Below are positions 7,499-16,121 of a stretch of 64,000 nt of DNA, piece after piece (position 1 is the stretch's first letter; each line of letters opens with the position of its first letter). The DNA is from Pseudoflavonifractor phocaeensis (GTDB lineage Bacteria; Bacillota; Clostridia; Oscillospirales; Oscillospiraceae). Position numbers and translations under genes: made by a program. Location: positions 1 through 64,000 of the forward strand of contig NZ_JADYUM010000006.1 in assembly GCF_021531815.1 (NCBI RefSeq), written 5' to 3'. The notes beneath the pieces were generated by a model that saw only the letters and a list, made by a program, of their open reading frames with translations, made no database searches and was not told the DNA's origin.

Positions 7499-8071
7499 TC
7501 AGGCGTTCTTGCCCAGGGTGAAGGCCTTCTTGTTCAGCTCCAGGAACTTGGGGGGCACCATGGCCTCCAGGGACTTGAGCCAGGCCTCCTCAGGCAGGTC
7601 GAAATAGTGGGACAGCCGGCCCATGAGGACGATGTTCACCGCCTTGGAGGACCCGGCCTCCTCGGCCAGAGCCAGACAGTCCAGAGCGTCCACCTTGGCC
7701 CCGGTGGCTTTCATCTTTTCCACCAGGTTCTCGGGATACTGGGCCGTCCCGGTGATGACAGGCATGGGGTCGATCTGCTGGGTGGAGGTGACGATCTGGC
7801 CGTCGGGCTTCAGATAGCTCAGCCAGCGGGCGGCCTCCAGCAGTTCGAAGGAGACGATGTAGTCCGCCTCGCCCTTGTCGATGACGGGGGAGGCCACCTT
7901 GTCGCCGTAGCGCACATAGGTCACCACGGAACCGCCCCGCTGGGACATGCCGTGGACCTCGGACACCTTTACGTCATAGCCCTGTTCCATGAGCAGGTGG
8001 CCCAGCAGCTTGCTGGCCAGCAGGGAACCCTGGCCGCCCACGCCCACGATCATAATATTCTTGGTTTCCAT
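7499..8071 (-). CDS. iorB: Indolepyruvate:ferredoxin oxidoreductase beta subunit
   Basis: The 190-residue protein is the small, gamma-domain-type subunit of IorAB. The N-terminal G-V-G-G-Q-G-S and the V-H-G-M-S-Q-R-G-G block near residues 40-50 are diagnostic of this superfamily. With IorA it interconverts aryl pyruvates and aryl-acetyl-CoA plus CO2 using ferredoxin. The gene follows iorA by 4 bases. The complex is oxygen-sensitive and cytoplasmic. Confidence 0.92.
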   Translation of the reverse strand: METKNIMIVGVGGQGSLLASKLLGHLLMEQGYDVKVSEVHGMSQRGGSVVTYVRYGDKVASPVIDKGEADYIVSFELLEAARWLSYLKPDGQIVTSTQQIDPMPVITGTAQYPENLVEKMKATGAKVDALDCLALAEEAGSSKAVNIVLMGRLSHYFDLPEEAWLKSLEAMVPPKFLELNKKAFTLGKNA

Positions 8072-8075
8072 GTTC

Positions 8076-9818
8076 TCAGCCCTCCTTCTTGGTGCTGTGG
8101 AAGGCTTTCACGCCGCACAGCTGCTCACACACGCCGCAGCCCACGCACAGGGTGTTGTCCACATGGGCCTTGCCCTCTTTGATGGAGATGGCGGGACAGC
8201 CGATCTTCATGCAGTTCTTGCAGCCCACGCACTTGGCGGCGTCCACCGCCAGAGGGGCCTCGTGCTTGACGTACTTCAGCAGGGCACAGGGCCGGCGGGA
8301 GATGATGACGGAGGGCTCGTCGGCAGCCAGCTCCTCCTTCACCGCCTGGTCGCAGGCCTTCAGGTCGTAGGGGTCCACCACCCGCACCCGGTTGAAGCCC
8401 ATGGCCTTGCACAGCTGCTCCAGGTCGATCTTGCCGGCGGGGTCGCCCTTGATGTTGTAGCCGGTGGTGGGGTTCTGCTGGTGGCCGGTCATGCCGGTGA
8501 TGGAGTTGTCCAGAATGATGACGGTGGAGTTGGACTGGTTGTAGGCGATGTTGGCAAGGCCCGTCATGCCGGAGTGCATAAAGGTGGAGTCGCCGATGAC
8601 GGCCACCGTCTTCCCCTCGGTCTCGGCGCCCCGTGCCTTGTTGAAGCCGTGGATGGCGGAGATGGAGGCGCCCATGCACAGGGTCATGTCCATGGCGGCC
8701 AGAGGGGCCACGGCCCCCAGAGTGTAGCAGCCGATGTCGCCCAGGACGGTGCACTTATTCTTGCTCAGGGTGTAGAACAGGCCGCGGTGGGGGCAGCCGG
8801 CGCACATGACGGGGGGACGGGGCGGGATGGCGTCCTCCAGAGCCACACCGGTATGTACGGTGCCGCCCAGCTTGGCGGCGATCAGGTTCTGGGAGAACTC
8901 GTCCTCCAGGGGCAGCACGTCCTTGCCCATGACGTCCAGGCCCAGCTGGCGGCAGTGGTTTTCAATGATGGGGTCCAGCTCCTCCACCACGGCCAGCTTG
9001 TTCACCTTGGCGGCAAAGTCCAGAATCAGCTTCACCGGCAGGGGGTTGACCATGCCCAGCTTCAGCACGGAGACGGAGTCTCCGAAGACCTCCTTCACAT
9101 ACTGGTAGGAGGTGGAGGAGGTGATGACGCCCAAGCCGGTGCCGCCCATCTCCACCCGGTTGACGGGGGCAGTCTCGGCCCACTCCGTCAGCTTGCGGGT
9201 GCGCTCCTCCACGAAGGGGTGGCGGCGCTTGGCGTTGCCCGGCATCATGACGTACTTGCCGATGTTCTTCTCATAGGGGCGGGTCTCGGGGACCACCCGG
9301 TCATGGAGCTCCACTAGGGACTGAGAGTGGGCGATGCGGGTGCACATTTTCAGCAGCACCGGTGTGTCAAACTCCTCGGACAGCTGGTAGGCCAGCTTGG
9401 CAAAGGCCAGGGCCTCGGCAGAGTCGGAGGGCTCCAGCATGGGCACCTTGGAGGCGATGGCGTGGTGGCGGGAGTCCTGCTCGTTCTGAGAGGAGTGCAT
9501 CCCAGCGTCGTCGGCCACCCCGATGACCATACCGGCGTTGACGCCGGTGTAGGACATGGTGAACAGGGGGTCGGCGGCCACATTCAGGCCCACGTGCTTC
9601 ATGGCGCAGAAGGAGCGCTTGCCCGCCAGACAGGCGCCGAAGGCCACCTCCATGGCCACCTTCTCGTTGGGAGCCCACTCGCAGTAGATGTCGTCGTACT
9701 TGGCGGCCTCCTCGGTGATCTCCGTGCTGGGAGTGCCGGGGTAGCTGGAGATCACGCAGCAGCCCGCCTCATACAGTCCCCGGGCAACGGCCGCGTTGCC
9801 CAGCATCAGTTGTTTCAT
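8076..9818 (-). CDS. iorA: Indolepyruvate:ferredoxin oxidoreductase alpha subunit
   Basis: The 580-residue catalytic subunit has a pyrimidine-binding domain at the N-terminus (S-S-Y-P-G-T-P-S-T-E near 24-33), a TPP/Mg2+-binding domain in the middle (G-D-I-G-C-Y-T-L-G, then G-D-S-T-F-M-H-S-G) and a C-terminal 2x[4Fe-4S] ferredoxin module with C-x2-C-x2-C-x4-C-P and C-x2-C-x2-C-x3-C. It acts on phenylpyruvate, indolepyruvate or hydroxyphenylpyruvate. The ATG at 9818 has AGGGAAGG just upstream; the longer frame would start inside that site. In this operon it may also run reductively, making aryl pyruvates from aryl-acetyl-CoA. Confidence 0.93.
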   Translation of the reverse strand: MKQLMLGNAAVARGLYEAGCCVISSYPGTPSTEITEEAAKYDDIYCEWAPNEKVAMEVAFGACLAGKRSFCAMKHVGLNVAADPLFTMSYTGVNAGMVIGVADDAGMHSSQNEQDSRHHAIASKVPMLEPSDSAEALAFAKLAYQLSEEFDTPVLLKMCTRIAHSQSLVELHDRVVPETRPYEKNIGKYVMMPGNAKRRHPFVEERTRKLTEWAETAPVNRVEMGGTGLGVITSSTSYQYVKEVFGDSVSVLKLGMVNPLPVKLILDFAAKVNKLAVVEELDPIIENHCRQLGLDVMGKDVLPLEDEFSQNLIAAKLGGTVHTGVALEDAIPPRPPVMCAGCPHRGLFYTLSKNKCTVLGDIGCYTLGAVAPLAAMDMTLCMGASISAIHGFNKARGAETEGKTVAVIGDSTFMHSGMTGLANIAYNQSNSTVIILDNSITGMTGHQQNPTTGYNIKGDPAGKIDLEQLCKAMGFNRVRVVDPYDLKACDQAVKEELAADEPSVIISRRPCALLKYVKHEAPLAVDAAKCVGCKNCMKIGCPAISIKEGKAHVDNTLCVGCGVCEQLCGVKAFHSTKKEG

Positions 9819-9860
9819 ATCCTTCCCTACTTTCTTCAAGATCCCGGCTGACGCCGGCGC

Positions 9861-10175
9861 TCAGTTTTCCTGTTTGGGTTCGCCCAGACCTTCCCGGATG
9901 ATGACCTCCTGCATCACGCCGCCCGCACCGTTGTCCAGCATGGACCGCCGGACCCGACTGATGGTGGCGCTGCTGGCCCCCGTCTTGTCCAGAATATCCA
10001 GATAGACCAGCCCCTGCTGGAGGTATACCGCCACGTCGAACCGCTGCTCCAGGGAGCGCAGCTCCGTGGGGGTACACAGGTCGTCAAAGAACCGGCAGCA
10101 CTCGTCCAGGTCCTTCAGCTTCAGGATGGTCTCGTACAGGGCCATGCTTCTGGCCCGTTTTTCCGCTCTTGCCAT
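9861..10175 (-). CDS. YerC/YecD-type TrpR-like DNA-binding protein
   Basis: The 104-residue protein is a member of the YerC/YecD family, related to the Trp repressor. It has F-F-D-D-L-C-T-P-T-E-L near residues 28-38 and a helix-turn-helix with G-A-S-S-A-T-I-S-R-V-R-R near 66-77. As the first gene behind a T-box leader and ahead of iorAB-paaK it is a plausible local repressor of the operon. Its ligand is unknown. GGAGGAGG lies 10 bases before the ATG. Confidence 0.85.
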   Translation of the reverse strand: MARAEKRARSMALYETILKLKDLDECCRFFDDLCTPTELRSLEQRFDVAVYLQQGLVYLDILDKTGASSATISRVRRSMLDNGAGGVMQEVIIREGLGEPKQEN

Positions 10176-10289
10176 GGGTCGCGTTCCTCCTCCAAAATGA
10201 TCAGTTGCTTCTTTCCGTTGGCGCTTACCTTAATATTAGCACATTAAAGCGTAAAGGTAAACAAAAACCTACACATTCTCCGGAGAAAC

Positions 10290-10565
10290 AAAAAAACCTC
10301 TGGCCTGAACAGCCAGAGGACGGGAAATTTCCCGTGTTACCACCTCTATTTACCGCCCCCTCACGGGAAACGGCCTCGCCGGGTGTCCAACAACACCCTG
10401 TCTCTGTAACGGGAGGACCCGGTACCGTTCTACTTGGCCCGCAGGCCGTTCCTCGGACAGCTCAGGAGGTGAAATTTCAAGCCGCGCCGCCATGCCCCTC
10501 GCACCAACCGGGAACTCTCTGAATGGCAACCATCCGCGCCCTACTTTGCCTCCGTCTTTGCTTTT
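10290..10565 (-). promoter_or_regulatory. T-box leader, best read as Phe-specific (UUC)
   Basis: On the minus strand this leader shows Stem I with AGAGAG and GGTTGGTG landmarks, a specifier loop with AAAGTAG on one side and GAAATTTCA on the other, the T-box AGGTGGTAACACGG (10345-10332), and a terminator (stem 10297-10304 with 10312-10319) followed by seven T. In the specifier strand only UUC is followed by the required purine, which points to tRNA-Phe; UUU would also be Phe, and AUU (Ile) fits less well. Uncharged tRNA would favour read-through into yerC-iorAB-fluC-paaK-ACT. Confidence 0.82.
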
Positions 10566-10570
10566 TCTGC

Positions 10571-10600
10571 ATTATATACATCCGTTCTCCCCTTTGTCAA
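10571..10600 (-). promoter_or_regulatory. Promoter of the T-box operon
   Basis: TTGACA (10600-10595), an 18-base spacer and TATAAT (10576-10571) on the minus strand, both hexamers perfect. Confidence 0.88.
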
Positions 10601-10667
10601 GGGGTTGCGGCGAAAAAATCCAAATCCTTAAAACTTTGAAGTTTGCAGGAAACTTTTCATCTTGCCC

Positions 10668-10696
10668 TTGACTTTTCCCCTGAAAACGATTATCCT
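10668..10696 (+). promoter_or_regulatory. Divergent promoter of the acyl-CoA ligase
   Basis: TTGACT (10668-10673), a 17-base spacer and TATCCT (10691-10696). A CTTTAA/TTTAAAG imperfect dyad follows at about 10699-10714 and may bind a regulator. A similar CTTTAAT motif lies upstream of yerC near 10235-10255. Confidence 0.55.
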
Positions 10697-10780
10697 TGCT
10701 TTAATGGTTTAAAGGTCAAAACTACCTGATCGGACTACATATCCGGGGCCGCCCCGGTTTGGAAAGGAACGTCGAACATC

Positions 10781-12415
10781 ATGCCCATTACCGATCTGCT
10801 GGAACGCAACAGCAAGCTCTATGGCGAGGAGATCGCCCTGGTGGAGATCAACCCCGAGATCCAGGAGGAGCAGCGGGTGACCTGGAAGGAGTACGAACTC
10901 ATCCAGCCCACCTCCACCGCCCCCTACCGCCGGGAGATCACCTGGTCCGTCTTTGACGAGAAGGCCAACCGGGTGGCCAACATGCTGCTGGGCCGCGGCA
11001 TCCGCAAGGGTCAGAAGGTGGCCATCCTGCTGATGAATTGCCTGGAGTGGCTGCCCATCTACTTTGGCGTTTTGAAGGCCGGGGCCATCGCGGTGCCCCT
11101 GAACTTCCGCTACACCTCCGACGAGATCGACTACTGCGTCAAGCTGGCCGAGGCCGACGTGCTGTTTTTCGGTCCCGAGTTCATTGGCCGGATCGAGAAT
11201 ATCGTGTCCACCCTGGGCAAGAACCGCCTGCTTTTCTTTGTGGGCGAGACCTGCCCCTCCTTCGCCGAGGATTACCACCGGGCCACCGCCAACTGCTCCA
11301 GCGTGGCCCCCAAGGTGCTCATCGACGACGAGGACGAGGCCGCCATCTACTACTCCTCCGGCACCACCGGCTTCCCCAAGGCCATCCTGCTGAAGCACCA
11401 GGCCCTGCTCCAGTCCGCCCGGATGGAGGCCATCCACCACGAGACCACCCACGACGACGTGTTCCTGTGCATCCCGCCCCTGTATCACACCGGCGCCAAG
11501 ATGCACTGGTTCGGCTCCCTGTTCACCGGCAGCCGGGCGGTGCTGCTGAAGGGCAACTCCCCCAAGGCCATCTTTGAGGCCGTGTCCCAGGAGCGCTGCA
11601 CCATCGTGTGGCTGCTGGTGCCCTGGGCCCAGGACATTCTGGCCGCCCTGGACCGGGGCGATTTGAAGATCGAGGACTACCAGCTGTCCCAGTGGCGGCT
11701 GATGCACATCGGCGCCCAGCCCGTGCCCCCCTCCCTCATCAAGCACTGGCTGAGCTACTTCCCCCACCACAAATACGACACCAACTACGGCCTGTCCGAG
11801 TCCACCGGCCCGGGCTGCGTCCATCTGGGTCTGGAGAACGTCCACAAGGTGGGCGCCATCGGCGTCCCCGGCTACGGCTGGGAGGTCAAGATCGTGGACG
11901 AGCAGAACGTCCCGGTTCAGCAGGGAGATGTGGGCGAGCTGTGCGTAAAAGGCCCCGGCGTCATGGTGTGCTACTACCACAACCCGGAGGCCACCGCCGA
12001 GGTGCTGGAAAACGGCTGGCTCCACACCGGCGACATGGCCAAGCAGGACGAGGACGGCTTCATCTTCCTGGTAGACCGGAAGAAGGACGTCATCATCTCC
12101 GGCGGCGAGAACCTGTACCCCGTCCAGATCGAGGACTTCCTGACCGCCTATCCCAAGGTCCACGACGTGGCCGTCATCGGTCTGCCCGACAAGCGGCTGG
12201 GCGAGATCGCCGCCGCCATCATCCAGGTGAAGGAGGGCATGAACTGCACCGAGAGCGAGATCAACCAGTTCTGCATGGACCTGCCCCGGTACAAGCGTCC
12301 CCGGAAGATCATCTTCGCCCCCGTTCCCCGGAACGCCACCGGCAAGATCGAAAAGCCCAAGCTGCGCCAGCAGTACTGCGGCGTCCGGCTGGTGGAGGCC
12401 CAGAACAAGGCCTGA
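10781..12415 (+). CDS. Acyl-CoA ligase (AMP-binding enzyme)
   Basis: The 544-residue protein belongs to the class I adenylate-forming family. The P-loop Y-S-S-G-T-T-G-F-P-K is at 191-200, Y-G-L-S-E-S-T-G lies near the middle, W-L-H-T-G-D-M in the hinge region, and P-R-N-A-T-G-K-I near the C-terminus supplies the catalytic Lys. It forms an acyl-CoA from a carboxylate and ATP. The acid cannot be read from sequence; being divergent from the IorAB-PaaK operon, aryl or medium-chain acids are reasonable guesses. The length is typical. It ends at a strong terminator. Confidence 0.85.
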   Translation: MPITDLLERNSKLYGEEIALVEINPEIQEEQRVTWKEYELIQPTSTAPYRREITWSVFDEKANRVANMLLGRGIRKGQKVAILLMNCLEWLPIYFGVLKAGAIAVPLNFRYTSDEIDYCVKLAEADVLFFGPEFIGRIENIVSTLGKNRLLFFVGETCPSFAEDYHRATANCSSVAPKVLIDDEDEAAIYYSSGTTGFPKAILLKHQALLQSARMEAIHHETTHDDVFLCIPPLYHTGAKMHWFGSLFTGSRAVLLKGNSPKAIFEAVSQERCTIVWLLVPWAQDILAALDRGDLKIEDYQLSQWRLMHIGAQPVPPSLIKHWLSYFPHHKYDTNYGLSESTGPGCVHLGLENVHKVGAIGVPGYGWEVKIVDEQNVPVQQGDVGELCVKGPGVMVCYYHNPEATAEVLENGWLHTGDMAKQDEDGFIFLVDRKKDVIISGGENLYPVQIEDFLTAYPKVHDVAVIGLPDKRLGEIAAAIIQVKEGMNCTESEINQFCMDLPRYKRPRKIIFAPVPRNATGKIEKPKLRQQYCGVRLVEAQNKA

Positions 12416-12460
12416 CCGCCTGCCTAGGAGCCCGGCTGGCCGTTACACCGTATTCCGGAC

Positions 12461-12494
12461 AAGGGAAGCTGCGCTGCAGCTTCCCTTGCCTTTT
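12461..12494 (+). terminator. Terminator after the acyl-CoA ligase
   Basis: A perfect 12-bp stem (12461-12472 with 12476-12487) with a 3-base loop is followed by GCCTTTT. Confidence 0.8.
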
Positions 12495-12641
12495 AATTTG
12501 CCCGCAAATTTTTTCGCCGCATCGGCCGCCCGACATGTCCACGTCGTTTCCCCGGAACAGGGCCTTGGGTCTTCCGCCCTTTTCCCCGCAAAGCTCCCTT
12601 CAAATTTCAGTTTTTCTGACCGTTTCTTTTTTCCAAAAACA

Positions 12642-12650
12642 TGCTACAAT
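12642..12650 (+). promoter_or_regulatory. Extended -10 promoter of the AEC transporter
   Basis: TGCTACAAT (12642-12650) is an extended -10 element. It places transcription start near 12657 and excludes the in-frame ATG at 12651 as translation start. Confidence 0.45.
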
Positions 12651-12693
12651 GATACGGTCATCACACACGGTTTTCGCCGTATGCAAAAGGCGG

Positions 12694-13641
12694 GTGATCC
12701 AAACGGAAAATTTTATCATCGCGGTCCGCTGCGTGACCCCCATGTTCCTGACCCTGTGCGTGGGACTGCTGCTCCGCCGGGCCCACATCGTCCCCGATGA
12801 AGCCTTCCACCATCTCAGTACCATCAGCTTCCGCTCCCTGCTGCCCTGCGTGCTGTTTTATAACGTATACTCCGCCGACCTGAGCGCGGCCATCCAGCCC
12901 AAGCTGCTGCTGTTTCTGCTGCTGTGGGTGCTCGTGTGGTTTCTTGTGAACTACGCCGCCTACACCGTCTCGGTCCCCGATCCCCGCCGCCGCGGCGCTT
13001 ACATTCAAAGCGCCTTCCGTTCCAATATCGCGGTGATCGGCGTCTCTCTGGCCCAGTCCATGCTCAGCCAGGAGGGTCTGGCCGCCCTGGCTTTCGCCAT
13101 CAGCGTGGTGGTCCCCCTCTACAACGTGCTGGCCGTCATCACCCTGGAGACCTGCCGGGGCGGGGCCATGGACCCGGGCAAGACCCTGCGGGGCATTGTT
13201 CGCAACCCCCTGATCATCGGCTGTTTCCTGGGCGTTGTGTTTCTGTTCTCCGGTCTGCGACTGCCCTCGCCGGTGGAACAGACGGTCAGGAACCTGGGCA
13301 GCGCCGGCAGCGTCACCACCCTGCTGGCCCTGGGGGCCTCCTTTGAGCTCTCCGGCGTGGCCCAGAACCGGAAGGCCATCATACACTGTACCCTGCACCG
13401 CCTGTTGACCGCCCCGCTGCTGGGCCTCGCCGCGGCCATTCTGCTGGGCTTCCGGGGGGACGCCCTGGGGATCGTCCTGGTGTGTCTGGCCGCTCCCACC
13501 GCCTCCACAGCCTACCCCATGGCCCTGGCCTGTGACAGCGACCACCAGCTGACCGCCCAACTGGTGGTCATCACCTCCCTGCTGTGCACCTTCACCCTGT
13601 TTTGCTGGATCTTCTTTTTAAAACAGTTCGGATTGCTTTAA
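12694..13641 (+). CDS. AEC (auxin efflux carrier) family transporter
   Basis: The roughly 315-residue membrane protein has about ten hydrophobic segments and the AEC layout, with E-N-F-I-I-A at the N-terminus and an N-P-L-I-I-G block in the middle. Bacterial AEC proteins export or import organic acids such as malate or malonate. The start is uncertain: I use GTG at 12694 because it is downstream of the promoter, follows AAAAGG and gives the family's normal N-terminus. Lying next to the acyl-CoA ligase, it might move the ligase substrate, but a terminator separates the two. Confidence 0.75.
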   Translation: MIQTENFIIAVRCVTPMFLTLCVGLLLRRAHIVPDEAFHHLSTISFRSLLPCVLFYNVYSADLSAAIQPKLLLFLLLWVLVWFLVNYAAYTVSVPDPRRRGAYIQSAFRSNIAVIGVSLAQSMLSQEGLAALAFAISVVVPLYNVLAVITLETCRGGAMDPGKTLRGIVRNPLIIGCFLGVVFLFSGLRLPSPVEQTVRNLGSAGSVTTLLALGASFELSGVAQNRKAIIHCTLHRLLTAPLLGLAAAILLGFRGDALGIVLVCLAAPTASTAYPMALACDSDHQLTAQLVVITSLLCTFTLFCWIFFLKQFGLL

Positions 13642-13647
13642 GCATGC

Positions 13648-13683
13648 AAAAACGGCGCGGAACTCTCGTTCCGCGCCGTTTTT
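13648..13683. terminator. Bidirectional terminator closing the transporter gene and the phage cluster
   Basis: A perfect 16-bp stem (13648-13663 with 13668-13683) with five A on one side and five T on the other. It overlaps the stop of the last phage gene by one base. Confidence 0.9.
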
Positions 13684-14246
13684 CAATTCACATGGTTTTC
13701 CAGTTCTTCCCAGTTCAGTGCCAGATCCTCGATGTCCTGCCAGCAGGAGAATGTTTCCTCCAGTTCCTTCCAGGTCAGGTGCCAGAAAAAGTACTGGATC
13801 TCCAGATGGGGCGGCAGAATATCCTCGATGATCTTTTTCATCTGGTCAAAGCCCGCCGGCACCCCGGCCACGCCCGGGAAGGAGACTGTCACCCGCTCCA
13901 CCCCCGTCTCCTCCACCTTGGCCGCGATGCCGCAGCCCGAGATGGTATCATTGACGGCCGCCAGGGTAAAGCTGTCCCCGCCGATGCGGAGCAGGGCCGC
14001 CAGGGCAGCAGCCAGCGCCCTGGGCGTATCTGCCACCGGGCGCCGGACAAACAGGCCCGCCGTCCGCTCCAGGCCCCAGCCTTCCGCCGTGGCCAGACTG
14101 GTCTCCCGCAGGTCCTCCTCCAGCGTTTCTTCCACCCCGTCCAGGGCCTCTCCCGCCCCTTCCAGCTCTCCGGCGTTGAATGGGGCGTTCAGGTCATACA
14201 CACCCAGGGGGCGCAGCAGTTCCTTCAAAAATTGGGTGTAACTCAC
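13683..14246 (-). CDS. Baseplate/tail protein, XkdU (DUF2313) type
   Basis: The 187-residue protein starts M-S-Y-T-Q-F-L-K-E-L-L-R-P-L-G and is the last gene of the tail module, the position of XkdU in PBSX. The family is thought to sit between the baseplate wedge and the tail fibre, like P2 gpI. Its start overlaps the stop of the baseplate J gene by 4 bases. No fibre gene follows: the frame ends directly at the terminator, which is unusual. Confidence 0.75.
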   Translation of the reverse strand: MSYTQFLKELLRPLGVYDLNAPFNAGELEGAGEALDGVEETLEEDLRETSLATAEGWGLERTAGLFVRRPVADTPRALAAALAALLRIGGDSFTLAAVNDTISGCGIAAKVEETGVERVTVSFPGVAGVPAGFDQMKKIIEDILPPHLEIQYFFWHLTWKELEETFSCWQDIEDLALNWEELENHVN

Positions 14247-15298
14247 GCCATCTCCTCCAGTGTCAGGGTGCCCAGGACAGGCAGTATGTCCGCCGCCACG
14301 GCCACATCCGCCGCCGGAGTCTTGATGGCGTAGTTGCTCACGCTCTCACAGCTATAGATCAGGTTCCCCAGCTGGGCCCGCAGCACGCTCTGGCCCAGCC
14401 GCTTACCGGTAAACCAGTTTCGGAGGACCGCCTCCACCTCCGCCCGCGCCTCGGCAAAGCTCCGTCCTTCCCCGGGTTTGACCTGAACCGCCAGGTTCAC
14501 CGCCGCCGTCTCCGGCGCCCGCACCTGAACGTCCACAGCGATCTCCCGCCGCTCCTGAAAGTAGGCCTCCAGCTGGTCCAGCAGGTCCTGGTCCGGCAGG
14601 CCGGCCAGGGTGGTCACCACCACGTCCACCGTCCCCACGCCCCGGGGCCGGGGGACCACGGCGGCTCCGGCCACCTGGTCAAAGGACAGCGCCTCCTTCT
14701 GATAGTAGGCGGCGTTGGCCCCGTTGGGCAGACGGCGGTAGGTGTCCAGCACCCTTGTCCGCAGCACCTCGTCTCCCTCCTGGTCTCCGCCGCCGGCACA
14801 GGCCTCGGGATTGGTGCAGGAGGCAATGCCCGCCGGCGCCACCGTCATCACCGTGATGGTCCCGGCCGCCACATTTCCGGCGGCTCCGGGGGCCAGCGCC
14901 TGGACAGGCACCTCCGCAGTCAGGCTCCCCGCCGGAATGGTCCCGTCCTGGGTCGTCTCAAAGCGGATCAGTCCCGCCGTCATACACACCGTCCCCTTGG
15001 GGATGACCCGGGGTTCCCCGGCGGTGCTTCCCGCGGTGAAGCGGACCACGCCCTGGGCTGCCGAAGCCTTTTTCCGCTCCAGCCCCCGGAGCAGGGCGTG
15101 GCGGTCCAGATACTCCCCCTCCGCCGACTGGGGAAAAGCCTGCCGCACCGTCCAGTCCGCCTGAATATAGAGGGCGCAGACCTGGGCGGCCAGGGCGTAC
15201 AGCCGGACGGACAGGTCGCAGCTCGCCTCCGGCTCCAGCCCCGTCCGCTCCCCGTAGCAGGCCAGCATTTCACCATAGATCTCTTCTACTGTCTTCAT
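14243..15298 (-). CDS. Baseplate J-like protein (XkdT type)
   Basis: The 351-residue protein has the baseplate J architecture: an N-terminal helical part with Y-L-D-R-H-A near residue 63, a V-R-F-T-A-G-S beta domain near 85-91, a P-N-G-A-N-A-A-Y-Y segment near 190-200 and a C-terminal alpha/beta domain. In P2 and T4 the family forms the baseplate wedge. It follows the gp25-like gene by 15 bases. Confidence 0.88.
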   Translation of the reverse strand: MKTVEEIYGEMLACYGERTGLEPEASCDLSVRLYALAAQVCALYIQADWTVRQAFPQSAEGEYLDRHALLRGLERKKASAAQGVVRFTAGSTAGEPRVIPKGTVCMTAGLIRFETTQDGTIPAGSLTAEVPVQALAPGAAGNVAAGTITVMTVAPAGIASCTNPEACAGGGDQEGDEVLRTRVLDTYRRLPNGANAAYYQKEALSFDQVAGAAVVPRPRGVGTVDVVVTTLAGLPDQDLLDQLEAYFQERREIAVDVQVRAPETAAVNLAVQVKPGEGRSFAEARAEVEAVLRNWFTGKRLGQSVLRAQLGNLIYSCESVSNYAIKTPAADVAVAADILPVLGTLTLEEMA

Positions 15299-15313
15299 TC
15301 CTTCTCACCTCGG

Positions 15314-15661
15314 TCATGTCAGGCTCAGGGTCACCGACAGGGCCTCTCCCCGCCAGTTCAGCCGGACCGTCAGCTCCGCCTGTTCTCCCCGGTCGGTCAG
15401 TTCCACCCCGGCCACCTGCAGGTCGGGCTCCGCTTCCAAGGCCTCGGCCACATACTGGGCCGCCATAGCCTGCCGCGCGGAGGGCCTCTCCCGGAGGATC
15501 AAGTGGAGCCTGCTGCCCAGCTGAGGCAGAAAAGGCAGGCCGCCCCGCCGGGCGGTGAGCCGGTACAGCACCCGGCCCAGTACCTCGTCGCTCCCGCTCA
15601 GGCGGCACAATCCCCCGGCCCCGTTTGGCACATAGTCTCCGTCCATGATCTTCAATTCCAT
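15314..15661 (-). CDS. gp25-like baseplate protein (XkdS/DUF2634 type)
   Basis: This 115-residue protein sits exactly where XkdS lies in PBSX. It has a short beta N-terminus, then L-P-F-L-P-Q-L-G-S-R-L near residues 42-52 and a C-terminal beta-rich half ending L-N-W-R-G-E-A-L-S-V. gp25-like proteins initiate sheath polymerisation at the baseplate. Its ATG is 2 bases after the previous stop. Confidence 0.75.
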   Translation of the reverse strand: MELKIMDGDYVPNGAGGLCRLSGSDEVLGRVLYRLTARRGGLPFLPQLGSRLHLILRERPSARQAMAAQYVAEALEAEPDLQVAGVELTDRGEQAELTVRLNWRGEALSVTLSLT

Positions 15662-15663
15662 GT

Positions 15664-16056
15664 TCAGCCCCCCAGGATCGCCGCCACGATCATGGCGATG
15701 TATTCATCCAGCGTCACTCCATTGACCCACACTGTCCCGTTAAGGTCGACGGCGCCGTCACGCAGCGCCAGGGAACAGTCCGGCCCGTCCAGGCGCACCT
15801 CTCCCGGGCGCAGGTCCTCCCCCTGCTGGGCCCGGCCCAGGATGCAGGGTGCCTCCCGTTCTCCCCCCGTCTTCACCACCAGCACCTTGTCCCCGGCGGC
15901 AGGCCGCCAGGCATATCCTCCGGGGCTGTATACGGGCAGCCAGCGCCGCTCGCCTCCCAGGTTTACCCCCGCCGGGTCTCCGCCCAGGGTGACCAGACCC
16001 ACCTCAGCCGCCGCCTCCTGGACCACGGTTCGGCGGTCCCGCTCTGATGTCCACAT
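15664..16056 (-). CDS. Baseplate spike/hub protein, XkdR-position (gpV/DUF2577-like)
   Basis: The 130-residue protein looks like an OB-fold followed by a short beta region, with P-A-A-G-D-K-V-L-V and E-A-P-C-I-L-G-R repeats of the sort seen in gpV-type spikes. Its position matches XkdR. I chose the ATG at 16056 because GAGGTGAGGAG precedes it; the longer frame lacks a ribosome site. The C-terminal half ends in a hydrophobic A-M-I-V-A-A-I-L-G-G. Confidence 0.6.
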   Translation of the reverse strand: MWTSERDRRTVVQEAAAEVGLVTLGGDPAGVNLGGERRWLPVYSPGGYAWRPAAGDKVLVVKTGGEREAPCILGRAQQGEDLRPGEVRLDGPDCSLALRDGAVDLNGTVWVNGVTLDEYIAMIVAAILGG

Positions 16057-16121
16057 ACTCCTCACCTCATAAAGTCGAGCCTTGTTCAACGGCCCAGAAT
16101 ACGCCTTGTCTCACTAGTCAG

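Noticed and set aside
10440-10475. AUU (Ile) as the T-box specifier
   Set aside because: The base after it is U; specifiers are followed by a purine, which only UUC has here.
11608-12490. A plus-strand extension of the AEC transporter into the acyl-CoA ligase gene
   Set aside because: Arg/Pro/His-rich shadow of the ligase; a terminator and a promoter lie between the two genes.
12651-12693. ATG at 12651 as start of the AEC transporter
   Set aside because: It sits on the -10 box end and lacks a ribosome site.
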